A DNA stretch of 64,000 nt from Devosia oryziradicis (lineage in GTDB: Bacteria; Pseudomonadota; Alphaproteobacteria; Rhizobiales; Devosiaceae), in the NCBI RefSeq assembly GCF_016698645.1, contig NZ_CP068047.1, positions 2,887,001 through 2,951,000 on the forward strand. The letters are read 5' to 3'. Position numbers and translations under genes: made by a program. Every line of letters starts with the position of its first letter. Within the stretch, counting starts at the first letter, position 1. This document shows, piece by piece, positions 34,685 through 43,701 of this stretch. The notes beneath the pieces were generated by a model that worked only from the letters and a program-made list of their open reading frames with translations, did no database searches and was not told the DNA's origin.

Positions 34685-36348
34685 CCTATCGTCCGATCCT
34701 TGTAACCGTTGGTGATCGGGTATTTGCGGCCCAGGCCGAAAGCCTTGACGGTCAGCTTGGGGCCCGGAGCAGACTGGCGGCGCTTGTATTCGGCGATATT
34801 GAGCAGGCGCTCGATGCGCTCGACGAGCGCCTGGTCATAGCCTTGGGCGACGATCTCGGCGAGGGACAACTCATCCTCGACGATGCCCTTGAGAATGGCA
34901 TCGAGCACCGGATAGGGCGGCAGGCTGTCCTGATCGGTCTGGTTGGGGCGCAGTTCGGCAGAGGGCGCCTTGGCAATGATGGCTTGGGGAATGACCTCGC
35001 CTGCCGGGCCCTTGCAGTCGCCGGGCACATGGCTGTTGCGCCAGCCGGCCAAGCGATAGACATCCATCTTGAACATGTCCTTGAGCGGGTTGTACCCGCC
35101 ATTCATGTCGCCATAGATGGTGGCATAGCCGACGCCCATTTCCGACTTATTGCCGGTGGTCAGGAGCATGGAGCCCAGCTTGTTGGACACCGCCATCAAC
35201 ACAACGCCACGCATGCGCGACTGGATGTTTTCCTCGGCAAGGTCCGCAGGGCGGTTGTCGAAAATCGGGGCCAGCTCGGCCAGTGCCTGGTCGACGGGAT
35301 CGCCGATGGAAACGACGTCGTAGCGAACGCCCAAGCGCTCTGCGCAATCCTTGGCGTCCTTGAGGCTGGCCTCGGATGTGTAGCGGTAGGGCAGCATGAT
35401 GCAGTGGACGTTTTCAGCGCCGAGAGCATCGACGGCCATTGCCGCAACGACGGCGCTGTCGATGCCGCCGGAGAGACCTAGCACGACCTGCTTGAAGCCA
35501 TTTTTGTGGACGTAATCGCGCAGTCCGAGCACGCAGGCGAGCCAGGGCGCTTCGTCGGTGGTGGTGAGGTCGACGACCTCGCCCTGGACGCAGACCCAAC
35601 CGTTGTCGCCGCGCACCCAGTCGGAGACGATGAAGTCGGTCTGGAACGACTTGCCCTGGAAGACCAGTTTGTTGCCCGGTTCCATGCCGAAGGAGGCACC
35701 GTCGAACACCAGTTCGTCCTGGCCACCAACCTGGTTGAGATAGAGCATGGGCACATCGTCTTCGGCGACGCGGGCGCGGACGAGGTCTTTGCGGACATGC
35801 TGCTTGTTGGTCCAATAAGGAGAACCATTGGGACAGAGCATGATCTCGGCGCCGCGCATGGCCAGGTGCTCGCAGACGCTCGGGTGCCAGATGTCTTCGC
35901 AGATCGGGATACCGATCGGCACGCCCTTGATCAGCACCGGCTCGGTCAGCGGGCCCGGCACGAAATAGCGCCGTTCGTAGAAGACGTCGGAATTGGGCAG
36001 TTCGCGCTTGAGGCGGGTAGCGATGATCCGGCCGTCTTCAGCAACCACGACCGCGTTGTGAAGGCCGGTCTTTTCCAGCCACACGGTGGGCAGGATGAGG
36101 ACAACGTCGGTCCCCGCCGTGTCCGCGACAAGGTCGCGCGCTGCCTGCATGGCGTCGGCGATGAATTTTGGCTTGAACAGCAGATCGTCAGGGAAATAGC
36201 CGGTGAGGAAAAGCTCGGAGAGCAGGAGGATGTCGGCCTTGGCGGCAACGGCATCGGCCAGGGCCCCACGGGCCAATGCCAGGTTGCCGGCGAGGTCGCC
36301 GACCTTGGGATTGAGCTGAGCAAGCGCAATTCGGAGGCGGTCGGTCAC
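34681..36348 (-). CDS. nadE: Glutamine-dependent NAD+ synthetase
   Basis: Last step of NAD synthesis, amidating nicotinate adenine dinucleotide with ammonia taken from glutamine. About 555 residues: an N-terminal nitrilase-type glutaminase (LLLSELFLTGYFPDDLLF, catalytic Cys in IGIPICEDIWHPS) and a C-terminal ATP-pyrophosphatase domain with GLSGGIDSAVVAAMAVDALG and TGNKSEMGVGYATIYGD. The start is GTG 36348 (VTDRLRIALAQLNPKVGD), matching the family; the open frame continues 471 bp upstream but only across the divergent receiver gene. It heads a two-gene operon with gltX. Confidence 0.93.
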   Translation of the reverse strand: MTDRLRIALAQLNPKVGDLAGNLALARGALADAVAAKADILLLSELFLTGYFPDDLLFKPKFIADAMQAARDLVADTAGTDVVLILPTVWLEKTGLHNAVVVAEDGRIIATRLKRELPNSDVFYERRYFVPGPLTEPVLIKGVPIGIPICEDIWHPSVCEHLAMRGAEIMLCPNGSPYWTNKQHVRKDLVRARVAEDDVPMLYLNQVGGQDELVFDGASFGMEPGNKLVFQGKSFQTDFIVSDWVRGDNGWVCVQGEVVDLTTTDEAPWLACVLGLRDYVHKNGFKQVVLGLSGGIDSAVVAAMAVDALGAENVHCIMLPYRYTSEASLKDAKDCAERLGVRYDVVSIGDPVDQALAELAPIFDNRPADLAEENIQSRMRGVVLMAVSNKLGSMLLTTGNKSEMGVGYATIYGDMNGGYNPLKDMFKMDVYRLAGWRNSHVPGDCKGPAGEVIPQAIIAKAPSAELRPNQTDQDSLPPYPVLDAILKGIVEDELSLAEIVAQGYDQALVERIERLLNIAEYKRRQSAPGPKLTVKAFGLGRKYPITNGYKDRTIG

Positions 36349-36595
36349 GGGCTGGCCTAACTGGGTGGTGGGCGGACGCTGTCGGTGCCTTGCCATACCG
36401 CCCCCGCATCCGGTACCGCAAGGGGAGAGTAAGCGCGTGGGCGGTCGCTCCAGGAAACTTGCGGCGACGCAACAGGTTGGGACTTTGGTAACCCCCTGCG
36501 CGCAAATTGGCATTGTGATGCACCTCAAAAGCAACCCGGCAGATCGCGGGGAGTTGCCCAGAGGCCAGAAGGCAGAGTGCGACGAAGAGTTAGTG

Positions 36596-37021
36596 ATGGT
36601 AACCAGGGTACTGGTGGTCGAAGACGAGATTTTCGTCGCTACCGAAATCGAACATGTGATCGAAGAGATGGGCCTGACGTCGGTGGGCATAGCCCATGAC
36701 GAGCGTTCGGCGATGGTGCTGGCCTCGCAGGCAGACGTCGCCCTGGTCGATCTCAACCTGCAGGATGGACCCAGCGGAATCCGCATCGGGGGCACGCTGG
36801 CCCAGGCGCATGGCGCCACCGTGCTGTTCCTGACCGCAAACCCCAGCCAGCTCGGAAACGGCGTAGCCGGCGCCTTGGGCGTGCTGGCTAAACCGGTCAG
36901 CGACGGCGACCTGCGCGAAGCGCTGACCTATGCCCTGGGCCGGCGCGCAGGCATTGAAATTGCGCCCCCTGCCCGGCTGCGCCTGTTCGAGGAAGCTACC
37001 GCGCTCAGCGCGACCGGTTGA
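36596..37021 (+). CDS. Stand-alone response regulator receiver protein
   Basis: A 141-residue single receiver domain with the phosphorylation pocket complete: Glu9/Asp10, phospho-acceptor Asp52 (VALVDLNLQDG), Thr80 (FLTAN) and Lys99 (AKP). There is no output domain. The start ATG 36596 follows GAAGAG. It lies tail-to-tail with an HWE histidine kinase gene, 1 bp apart, and both are probably parts of one phosphorelay. A weak EcfG-like promoter (GGAAA, 17 bp, GGTT at 36453-36478) precedes it, in line with the link between HWE kinases and the general stress response. Confidence 0.88.
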   Translation: MVTRVLVVEDEIFVATEIEHVIEEMGLTSVGIAHDERSAMVLASQADVALVDLNLQDGPSGIRIGGTLAQAHGATVLFLTANPSQLGNGVAGALGVLAKPVSDGDLREALTYALGRRAGIEIAPPARLRLFEEATALSATG

Positions 37022-37022
37022 G

Positions 37023-38924
37023 CTAGGCGAGCCGCGCCGAACGCCGGAGCGCGTCGGTCGGCATGTCGATCTCGACCCGGAGCCCGCCGGGCTCCCACAA
37101 CCGCTCCATGCGCCCGCGCAGCTGTCCCTCGATGCTCAGCACGATGAGGCGTGATCCGAAGCCGCTCAGTTCCACTTCCCCGGTTATGGGTGGACCGCCT
37201 ACTTCCTTCCAGGTCAAATGGTAGCGCTCGCCATCCGCGCGGCCGGAAATCTCGACCCTGCCGCCAGCGGCAGACAGGGCGCCATACTTGGCGGAATTGG
37301 TGCCCAGTTCGTGAAACAGCAAAGCCAGGGGCGTCGCCGCCCCGTCGTCGACGACAGCATCGTCCCCCTCGAAGACCAGGCGGCCTTCACCGTCCTGGCG
37401 ATAGGGTTGCATCAGGCGGTCGATCAGCGACTTGAGCGAACCCTGGTTTTCCGGCGGACGCGAAATGTGGCTGTGCGGACGGAGGAAATCGTGTGCTTCC
37501 CCGAGGGCATAGATGCGCTGGCGCAATTCGTCGGCGAAGACCTTGGCCTCGGGCCGGCTGCGCGCGGACAGGCTGATGATGCCGGTCAGGACGGCGAAGA
37601 TGTTCTTGATCCGGTGGCTCAGTTCCTGGGCCACAAGTTCGCGTTCCTCGGCAGCCAGGCGGGTCTCGTGGATATCGGTGCAGGTTCCGAACCAACGGAC
37701 GATCTGGCCACTGGCGTCGCGGATAGGCCGTGCCAGGCCCAGCGTCCAGCGATAGGCACCGCTGTGGTGCCGCAGGCGATATTCGATCTGGTACGGCTCG
37801 CCGGTCTCCAGCGAGTGACGCCAGGCCTGCCAGGCGCGTTCCTGGTCTTCGGGATGGAACATGCCGTTCCAGCCTTCGCCATCGGTCGTCCCCTCGGGGA
37901 CGCCGGTAAATTCGTACCAGCGCTTGTTGTAGTAGTCGTGGAAGCCGTCGGGGAGCGTCGACCAGACCATTTGCGGCATGGTGTCGGCCAGGGTCCGGAA
38001 GCGCAGCTCGCTGGCAGCCAGGGCGTCGGAGGTACGACGCTGCTCGGTGACATCGACGACGACGCCAGGCAGGCGGATCGGCGCCCCATCGGCGCCGAGG
38101 CGCGGTCGGCCCGAAGCGATGACCCAATGGACTTCCCCGTCGGTGGCGGAGACGAGGCGGTATTCGCTGCGGAAGGGGATGCGATCGCGCAGGGCAACTT
38201 CGATCTGCTCGTTTACGCGCGCAACATCTTCGGGATGGATCGCGGCCAGGAATTCGGAGATCGGCACGCCCAGGCCGGCACGGAGCGGGTCGAGATTGTA
38301 CAATGCCGCAAACTTGTCGTCGGCTGTGACGATGTCGTTGGCAATATCCCAGTCCCACGTGCCGACGAGGCCCGATCCATCGAGGGCCAGCGACAGTCGC
38401 TCCTCGCTGCGCGCGAGGGACTTCTCGGTCAGCACGCGGTCGGTTGTCTCCTGCACGATGCACAATGTGCCCAGGGACTGGCCGTCATCGCCCATGATGG
38501 GGCTGTAGTGGAGGTCCATCCAGCCCGATTCCAGCTGGCCGTGACGGTTGAGAACGAGCTCCTGGTCGCGCAGGCTCCAGGACTGTCGGCGGAGGCCGCG
38601 CTCGATGTTGTCGCGGTTGAAATCGGCGATTTCCGGCCAGGCCTCGAGCGTCGGCATGCCGAAGATGGCAGGATGCCGGTTGCCGGCGAATTCGGCGTAG
38701 GCGTGGTTGTAGATAAGGATGCCCTGGTCTCCGACCATCATGACCATGGGGGTGGAAGCCACCATCATCAGCCGAACGGCGCCCTTGAGGCCTGCAGGCC
38801 AGTCGGGAATCGCGCCCAGCGGCGTGCTCGACCAATCGAAGTCGTTGAGCAGCTTGAGCGTCGGGTCCTGCTCGAGGCGGGCGCGTGCCTCAGGACTGGC
38901 CGAGGGGAACAAGGACTGGGGCAT
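37023..38924 (-). CDS. PAS-domain HWE family sensor histidine kinase
   Basis: Soluble kinase of 633 residues with no membrane segment. Three PAS-like sensor domains (about 30-160, 175-300 and 310-425) precede the HWE transmitter. The H box has His437 in ELSHRIKNIFAVL, the N box is HELGTNSAKYGALS at 538-551, and the diagnostic Trp-x-Glu is WKE at 572-574. Phosphate is probably passed to the receiver protein encoded tail-to-tail at 36596-37021. PAS domains suggest light, oxygen, redox or small-ligand sensing; I see no clear LOV cysteine motif (GRNCRFL), so blue light is unlikely. Confidence 0.92.
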   Translation of the reverse strand: MPQSLFPSASPEARARLEQDPTLKLLNDFDWSSTPLGAIPDWPAGLKGAVRLMMVASTPMVMMVGDQGILIYNHAYAEFAGNRHPAIFGMPTLEAWPEIADFNRDNIERGLRRQSWSLRDQELVLNRHGQLESGWMDLHYSPIMGDDGQSLGTLCIVQETTDRVLTEKSLARSEERLSLALDGSGLVGTWDWDIANDIVTADDKFAALYNLDPLRAGLGVPISEFLAAIHPEDVARVNEQIEVALRDRIPFRSEYRLVSATDGEVHWVIASGRPRLGADGAPIRLPGVVVDVTEQRRTSDALAASELRFRTLADTMPQMVWSTLPDGFHDYYNKRWYEFTGVPEGTTDGEGWNGMFHPEDQERAWQAWRHSLETGEPYQIEYRLRHHSGAYRWTLGLARPIRDASGQIVRWFGTCTDIHETRLAAEERELVAQELSHRIKNIFAVLTGIISLSARSRPEAKVFADELRQRIYALGEAHDFLRPHSHISRPPENQGSLKSLIDRLMQPYRQDGEGRLVFEGDDAVVDDGAATPLALLFHELGTNSAKYGALSAAGGRVEISGRADGERYHLTWKEVGGPPITGEVELSGFGSRLIVLSIEGQLRGRMERLWEPGGLRVEIDMPTDALRRSARLA

Positions 38925-38966
38925 GCGCGGCTTTCATGGACGGGTCGGCGGATAGCCCACTATGAA

Positions 38967-38996
38967 GGCCGCGCGTTGATCGTGCAACGCGCGGCC
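38967..38996 (-). terminator. Stem-loop terminator after DAHP synthase
   Basis: GGCCGCGCGTTG (38967-38978), loop ATCGTG, CAACGCGCGGCC (38985-38996): a perfect 12-bp stem, 27 bp after the DAHP synthase stop. The minus-strand side has only TTCATAG, so it is T-poor but very stable. Confidence 0.7.
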
Positions 38997-39023
38997 CACC
39001 AAGCGGTTCACGAACCGAGATAA

Positions 39024-40403
39024 TTATTCGCCGGCAGCAAGACGCTGGCGCGGCGGCTTTTGCGCATGGACTTCTTCGGCGACGAGGAAGGCCAGTTCAA
39101 GGGCCTGGCTGGCATTGAGGCGGGGATCGCAATAGGTGTGGTAGCGATCCGACAGCGAGGCCTCGGTAACGGTGGCAAAGCTGCCGCCGGTGCATTCGGT
39201 GACGTCGTCGCCGGTCATCTCGATATGGACGCCGCCGGCATACGTGCCCATCTCGCGGTGGATTTCGAAGAAGGACTTAACTTCGGACAAAACCCGGTCG
39301 AACGGGCGGGTCTTGTAGCCGGTCGACGCCTTGATGGTGTTGCCATGCATGGGATCGGAGCACCAGACGACGGTGCGGCCGGCCTTCTGCACGGTTTCGA
39401 TATGGCGCGGCAGGTGATCGGCGATCTTGTCGGAGCCGTAGCGGCTGATCAGGGTGATGCGGCCGGCCTCGTCGGTTGGGTTCAGCCGATCGAGCAGGCG
39501 CAGGAGATCATCGGCCGACAGCGACGGGCCGCACTTGATGCCAATGGGATTTTTGATGCCGGCGAAATATTCGACATGAGCGGCATCGGGCTGGCGGGTG
39601 CGGTCGCCGATCCAGAGCATGTGGCCGGAAGTGGCGTACCAGTCATTGGTGATGGAGTCGCGACGGGTGAGCGCTTCCTCATAGCCGAGCAGCAGCGCTT
39701 CATGGCTGGTGAAGAAGCTGGTCTGGCGCAGAGCCGGGGTATTGTCGGGGTTGAGGCCGAGGGCACCCATGAAGGTGATGGCGTCGTCGATCTTGCGGGC
39801 GACTTCCTCGTAACGCGGATACCAGTTGGAGCCCTTCATGAACCCGACGGTCCATTCGTGGATGCGGGTCAGTTCGGCGTAGCCACCCATGGAGAAGGCG
39901 CGCAGCAGGTTGAGCGTGGCCGCCGACTGGCGGTACGCCTGCAGCATCCGGTCCGGATTGGGCAGGCGCGAGGCCTCGGTGAAGCCGATATCGTTGATGA
40001 TGTCGCCGCGATAGGAGGGCAGTTCGACGCCGTCGATGGTTTCGGTATCGGCGGAACGCGGCTTGGCAAACTGGCCGGCGACGCGGCCGACCTTGACCAC
40101 GGGCTTGGATGCGCCATGGGTCAGCACAACGGCCATCTGCAGGAATACGCGGAAGAAGTCGCGGATATGGTCGGCACCGTGCTCGGCAAAGCTCTCGGCG
40201 CAGTCGCCACCCTGGAGCAGGAAGGCCTCGCCGCGGGCGACGGCGGCAAGCCGCGCCTTTAGATCACGGGCTTCGCCGGCAAAGACCAGCGGCGGGAATG
40301 TGGCAAGCTGACGCTCGGCTTCGGCCAGGGCAGCAGGATCGGGATAGGCCGGAACCTGGGAGATGGGCTTATTGCGCCAGCTATCGGGGGTCCAGGTGCT
40401 CAT
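39024..40403 (-). CDS. aroG: Class II 3-deoxy-7-phosphoheptulonate (DAHP) synthase
   Basis: First step of the shikimate pathway: phosphoenolpyruvate plus erythrose-4-phosphate to DAHP. The 459-residue plant-type enzyme shows [15 protein letters not shown], the active-site [29 protein letters not shown] segment ([17 protein letters not shown]), [11 protein letters not shown], and [15 protein letters not shown] with metal-binding His. Class II enzymes are common in alphaproteobacteria. It stands alone between two stem-loops; the long upstream inverted repeat at 40583-40642 may be part of its leader. Confidence 0.95.
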   Translation of the reverse strand: MSTWTPDSWRNKPISQVPAYPDPAALAEAERQLATFPPLVFAGEARDLKARLAAVARGEAFLLQGGDCAESFAEHGADHIRDFFRVFLQMAVVLTHGASKPVVKVGRVAGQFAKPRSADTETIDGVELPSYRGDIINDIGFTEASRLPNPDRMLQAYRQSAATLNLLRAFSMGGYAELTRIHEWTVGFMKGSNWYPRYEEVARKIDDAITFMGALGLNPDNTPALRQTSFFTSHEALLLGYEEALTRRDSITNDWYATSGHMLWIGDRTRQPDAAHVEYFAGIKNPIGIKCGPSLSADDLLRLLDRLNPTDEAGRITLISRYGSDKIADHLPRHIETVQKAGRTVVWCSDPMHGNTIKASTGYKTRPFDRVLSEVKSFFEIHREMGTYAGGVHIEMTGDDVTECTGGSFATVTEASLSDRYHTYCDPRLNASQALELAFLVAEEVHAQKPPRQRLAAGE

Positions 40404-40726
40404 GTCAGGTCTCGTTCACGCGGCGTTACGCATTGTTGCGGGCGGAATACCAAGGGCAGCGGCGACGGACAAGGATATTCGGGGTGAGATATTGGTCGCA
40501 TGCGGACGCGCCGCCGGATCGCGGGTTTCAAAGTCGCATGCCCAAGAGCGCAGCGAGCCGTATGCCAGATGGCAACGGGCGGACCCCGAGACGGCCTTCG
40601 CGCCGAAAGTGAAAGTTAGTGAGACGGAAGCCGTCTCGGGGTGCCGGTTTTTGGAGCAGCACCGGGCCGGTCGCGCACACGCTTCCGTCCGGCCGGGGGT
40701 TGTCGGAGATGGTGCCTCACAGTCGG
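40404..40726. other. Intergenic region (323 bp) between gor and DAHP synthase
   Basis: No gene is supported here. It contains the gor 3' side, an inverted repeat system at 40583-40642, and the upstream region of DAHP synthase. Short frames on either strand lack ribosome-binding sites and family features. Confidence 0.6.
40583..40642 (-). promoter_or_regulatory. Long inverted repeat with two mutually exclusive stems upstream of DAHP synthase
   Basis: ACCCCGAGACGGC (40583-40595) is a perfect inverted repeat of GCCGTCTCGGGGT (40630-40642). In addition GAGACGG-AAG-CCGTCTC (40621-40637) forms its own tight hairpin, using the same right-hand arm. Only one of the two folds can exist at a time, as in attenuators. 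It could be a gor terminator, a regulatory leader about 180 nt before the DAHP synthase start, or a repeat element. Confidence 0.45.
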
Positions 40727-42109
40727 TCAGCCGCCCACCTTCTGCCCGTTGCGATAGGTGTAGCTGGGGGCCTTGAAGGTCACCAGTTCCTCGGCGGCGC
40801 TGGGATGGAGGGCCATGGCGCGGTCGAAATCGGCTTTGGTGGCGGCCATGCCCAAGGGGATGGCGACGAGCTGGATCATCTCGGCGGCGCCCGGGCCCAG
40901 GATGTGGCAGCCAAGGACCTTGCCGCCATTGGCGCCGACGATGAGCTTGAGCACCATCCGCTCGGTGCGGGTGGAGAGCGTGTTCATCATGGGCCGGAAG
41001 CGCGCAACATAGACGTCGATATCGCCATGGGTGGCGGCTTCGGTCTCCGTCAGGCCGATGACGCCGATTTCAGGGTCAGCGAATACGGCGGTCGGGATCT
41101 GGCTGTGATCGACGGCCAGGGGATTGTTGTTGAAGACCGTCTCGGCGAAGTACCAGCCCTCCCGGATGGCGACCGGGGTGAGCGCGGCGCGGCCCGTGAC
41201 ATCGCCTACCGCGTAGATCGAGGGCACGGATGACTGTGAATAGGCGTCGACCGCGATCGCGCCCATGGCCGTGAGCTTGACGCCGACCTTCTCGAGCCCA
41301 AGACCCTTGACGTTCGGGGTGCGGCCCGTGGCGAACATCACCGCGCCATAGGGGGCGGAGACGCCATCGCTGAAGGTGGCGACGATGTCGTTGCCCGACT
41401 TGGCCAGCGATTTGATCGTGGTCTGGTAGATGAGCTTGATCCCGCGGTCGGTGAGGCCGGCTTCAAGGCCGATGGCCATGTCATCATCGAAGGTGCGCAG
41501 GATGCGCGAGCCTCGATAGATGATGGTGGTATTGACGCCAAGGCCGGCGAAGATGGTGGCAAATTCCACCGCGATATAGCCACCACCCTCAATGAGAATG
41601 GAATGGGGCAGAGCGGGAAGGTCAAAGGCCTCGTTGGAGGTAATGCCCAGCTCGGCGCCCGGGATGGGGGGGATATAGGGATGCCCGCCAGTGGCCACCA
41701 GGATGTATCTGGCGGTCAGGTCGCGATCCTGCCCCACCAGGTGGACGCTGTTGGCGCCGGTGACCACGGCACGATCCTTGATGATCTCGACGCCGGGCTT
41801 TTCCAGGTTGGCCGTGTAGGCACTTTCGAGCCGGGTGATTTCCTTTTCCTTGTTGGCCACGAGCGTGGGCCAATCGAAGGACGCGTCGACCTGCCAGCCG
41901 AAGCTGGACGCGACGTCGAACATGTCGTGGAAGCGCGAGGCATAGACGTAGAGCTTCTTGGGCACGCAGCCGCGGATGACGCAGGTGCCGCCAACGCGGA
42001 ACTCCTCCACGATGGCAACCTTGGCGCCATAGGTCGCGGCCATGCGGGCGGCGCGAACGCCGCCGGAGCCGGCGCCGATGACAACAAGATCATAGCTATC
42101 GGCGGACAT
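40727..42109 (-). CDS. gor: Glutathione-disulfide reductase
   Basis: NADPH-dependent reduction of oxidised glutathione. About 460 residues: FAD-binding VIGAGSGGVRAARMAA, redox-active disulfide in GGTCVIRGCVPKKLYV, NADPH-binding IEGGGYIAVEFATIFAGLG, YAVGDVTGRAALTPVAI, and the dimerisation domain with catalytic His in ALHPSAAEELV. The start ATG 42109 (MSADSYDLVV) has AAGGAGCC 4 bp upstream; an ATG six codons earlier has none. It stands after the rpiA-DUF2059 unit, separated by a terminator. Confidence 0.95.
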   Translation of the reverse strand: MSADSYDLVVIGAGSGGVRAARMAATYGAKVAIVEEFRVGGTCVIRGCVPKKLYVYASRFHDMFDVASSFGWQVDASFDWPTLVANKEKEITRLESAYTANLEKPGVEIIKDRAVVTGANSVHLVGQDRDLTARYILVATGGHPYIPPIPGAELGITSNEAFDLPALPHSILIEGGGYIAVEFATIFAGLGVNTTIIYRGSRILRTFDDDMAIGLEAGLTDRGIKLIYQTTIKSLAKSGNDIVATFSDGVSAPYGAVMFATGRTPNVKGLGLEKVGVKLTAMGAIAVDAYSQSSVPSIYAVGDVTGRAALTPVAIREGWYFAETVFNNNPLAVDHSQIPTAVFADPEIGVIGLTETEAATHGDIDVYVARFRPMMNTLSTRTERMVLKLIVGANGGKVLGCHILGPGAAEMIQLVAIPLGMAATKADFDRAMALHPSAAEELVTFKAPSYTYRNGQKVGG

Positions 42110-42169
42110 GGATGGCTCCTTGGGCAATATTCATCGGCATATGACGATATATCGGCAGGCACTTCGCAT

Positions 42170-42197
42170 AAACAAAGGCCCCGCACAAGGCGGGGCC
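42170..42197 (-). terminator. Intrinsic terminator of the rpiA-DUF2059 unit
   Basis: GGCCCCGC (42177-42184), loop ACAAG, GCGGGGCC (42190-42197), followed on the minus strand by TTTGTTTAT. It lies about 38 bp after the DUF2059 gene stop and separates it from gor. Confidence 0.85.
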
Positions 42198-42234
42198 GGA
42201 TGGCTGGTGTGCACCAATAGCTGGGCTCGAGCGA

Positions 42235-42777
42235 TCAGACGTCGAAACCCTTGGCGCGGAGTTCGGCGCGGACCTTGGCGTAGAATTCGGAACGCGTGTT
42301 GTTGGTGAATACCTGCAGGACCGCCTGGAGGTCGGAATTGACCTCGGTATTGGCCGAGGCAAGCTTCTGGCCGGTGGGCGATTCATAGAAGGTGACGATC
42401 TCCTGGAGCTCTTCAACAGTGAAGCGCGTGGCATAGACGCGCGCGAACTGGTCGAGCAGTTCACCCTTGCGGCTCTGATAGGTCTCCAGCACGGCGCCGA
42501 TCGCCAGATCGATTTCCTTGGCCAGTTCGGGGTTCTGTGTCGTCAGCTGGCTCAGCGTGCCCATGCCGATGTCGACCAGCGCGATCTCGTAGACACCCGC
42601 GCTATCGGTGAGCTCGACATATTTGCGCGCCAGAGCGAGCTGGTCGGGCGGAACTTCCTGTGCGGCTGCCGGCGCAGCCACGGCGATAATGGCGGCGCTC
42701 AGCGCCACGGCCAGCAGCGCCTTGGCGCGCATGATCATACTGGTCATCGTTGAAAAACCCATCTTGTCCCGATCCAT
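42235..42777 (-). CDS. Secreted DUF2059 family protein
   Basis: About 180 residues. A signal peptide (MIMRAKALLAVALSAAIIAV, ending near AAAQE) is followed by a helical DUF2059 domain: YQSRKGELLDQFARVYATRF and EELQEIVTFYESPTGQKLAS. The function is unknown; the protein is probably periplasmic. The start ATG 42777 overlaps the rpiA stop (TGATG), but ATG 42762 or ATG 42747 would leave a shorter and more usual n-region before the signal helix. It is in one unit with rpiA and ends at a terminator. Confidence 0.85.
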   Translation of the reverse strand: MDRDKMGFSTMTSMIMRAKALLAVALSAAIIAVAAPAAAQEVPPDQLALARKYVELTDSAGVYEIALVDIGMGTLSQLTTQNPELAKEIDLAIGAVLETYQSRKGELLDQFARVYATRFTVEELQEIVTFYESPTGQKLASANTEVNSDLQAVLQVFTNNTRSEFYAKVRAELRAKGFDV

Positions 42778-43481
42778 CAGTTCGTGCCGCTCGTCAGGGT
42801 TCTTACGCCATCCGGGGTCGCCACATAAGCCGTCTTGCACATTTTGAGGAACAGCCCGTGCTGTACAACCCCGGCAATGTCGAGCAAGTCGCGCGACAGC
42901 GCTTCTGGCTGCGAAATACGGCCAAAAAAAGCATCCAGCAGGAGATGTCCCCCGTCCGTCACATAGGGGGAGCCAGGCGCGGTTTCGCGCAGGCGCAGCG
43001 GGCCCTGGGCGCCATGCCTGGCCATGACGTCGGCCACCGCGCGCTGGGTGGCACCCAGGCCAAAACGATTGACCTCGATCGGCAGGGGGAAGCGCGGACC
43101 CAGCGCGGGAACCAGCTTGGAGTCGTCCGCGATCACGACCATCGCGTCGGAAGCCGCGGCGACGATCTTCTCCCGCAACAGGGCGCCACCGGCCCCCTTG
43201 ATGAGGTTGAGATCGGGGTCGATCTCGTCGGCGCCATCGACGGTCAGGTCGAGCCGGTCCAGCGTTTCGAGATCAGACAGCGGGATATTGAGGGAGAGCG
43301 CCTGGCGCGCGGTGACTTCGGAGGTCGGCACACAGATGCAATCGAACCCGGCAGCAACCTTTTCGCCCAGCAGGTCGACGAAGTGCCGAGCCGTGGAGCC
43401 CGTCCCCAGACCCAGGCGCATGCCGGGTCGCAGGTTGGTCAACGCCATCGCAGCGGCCTGACGCTTCAGATCTTCGCTCAT
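42777..43481 (-). CDS. rpiA: Ribose-5-phosphate isomerase A
   Basis: Interconverts ribose-5-phosphate and ribulose-5-phosphate in the pentose phosphate pathway. 234 residues with [46 protein letters not shown] and [14 protein letters not shown], all RpiA hallmarks. The start ATG 43481 has GGAGGGCCC upstream. The gene is followed by a coupled DUF2059 gene and lies divergent from an L,D-transpeptidase gene. Confidence 0.95.
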   Translation of the reverse strand: MSEDLKRQAAAMALTNLRPGMRLGLGTGSTARHFVDLLGEKVAAGFDCICVPTSEVTARQALSLNIPLSDLETLDRLDLTVDGADEIDPDLNLIKGAGGALLREKIVAAASDAMVVIADDSKLVPALGPRFPLPIEVNRFGLGATQRAVADVMARHGAQGPLRLRETAPGSPYVTDGGHLLLDAFFGRISQPEALSRDLLDIAGVVQHGLFLKMCKTAYVATPDGVRTLTSGTN

Positions 43482-43701
43482 GGGCCCTCCAGTGACACCG
43501 GCAATGCAGGGGCGCGACGTGCGTGTCAATGCCGAAAAAACCGCGAAATCACGGATTGGTGAACGAGAACTGTAACCTCGCAGCAACACACTTTTGCGAA
43601 GGTGGCGCGAGTGTGGCGATTCCGAGGCACCCGCCTCTTTTCGCTATAACGCAAACCGCGTAAGCAACCGCAATTGTCACGTGGGCGAGTCGAATGCCCA
43701 T

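Noticed and set aside
36349..36819. Upstream extension of nadE by 157 codons
   Set aside because: The extension overlaps the divergent receiver gene and has low-complexity shadow composition; GTG 36348 matches the family N-terminus.
37218..39023. Plus-strand open frame of 601 codons opposite the HWE kinase
   Set aside because: Antisense shadow; the kinase has all transmitter motifs on the minus strand.
40363..40776. Plus-strand frame across the gor-aroG gap
   Set aside because: It starts inside DAHP synthase and ends inside gor, has no ribosome-binding site, and includes the inverted repeat.
43482..43701. Possible small gene between rpiA and the L,D-transpeptidase gene
   Set aside because: Candidate frames are extensions of the two flanking genes; a TATAAC at about 43653 may be a promoter element, but no separate coding frame is supported.
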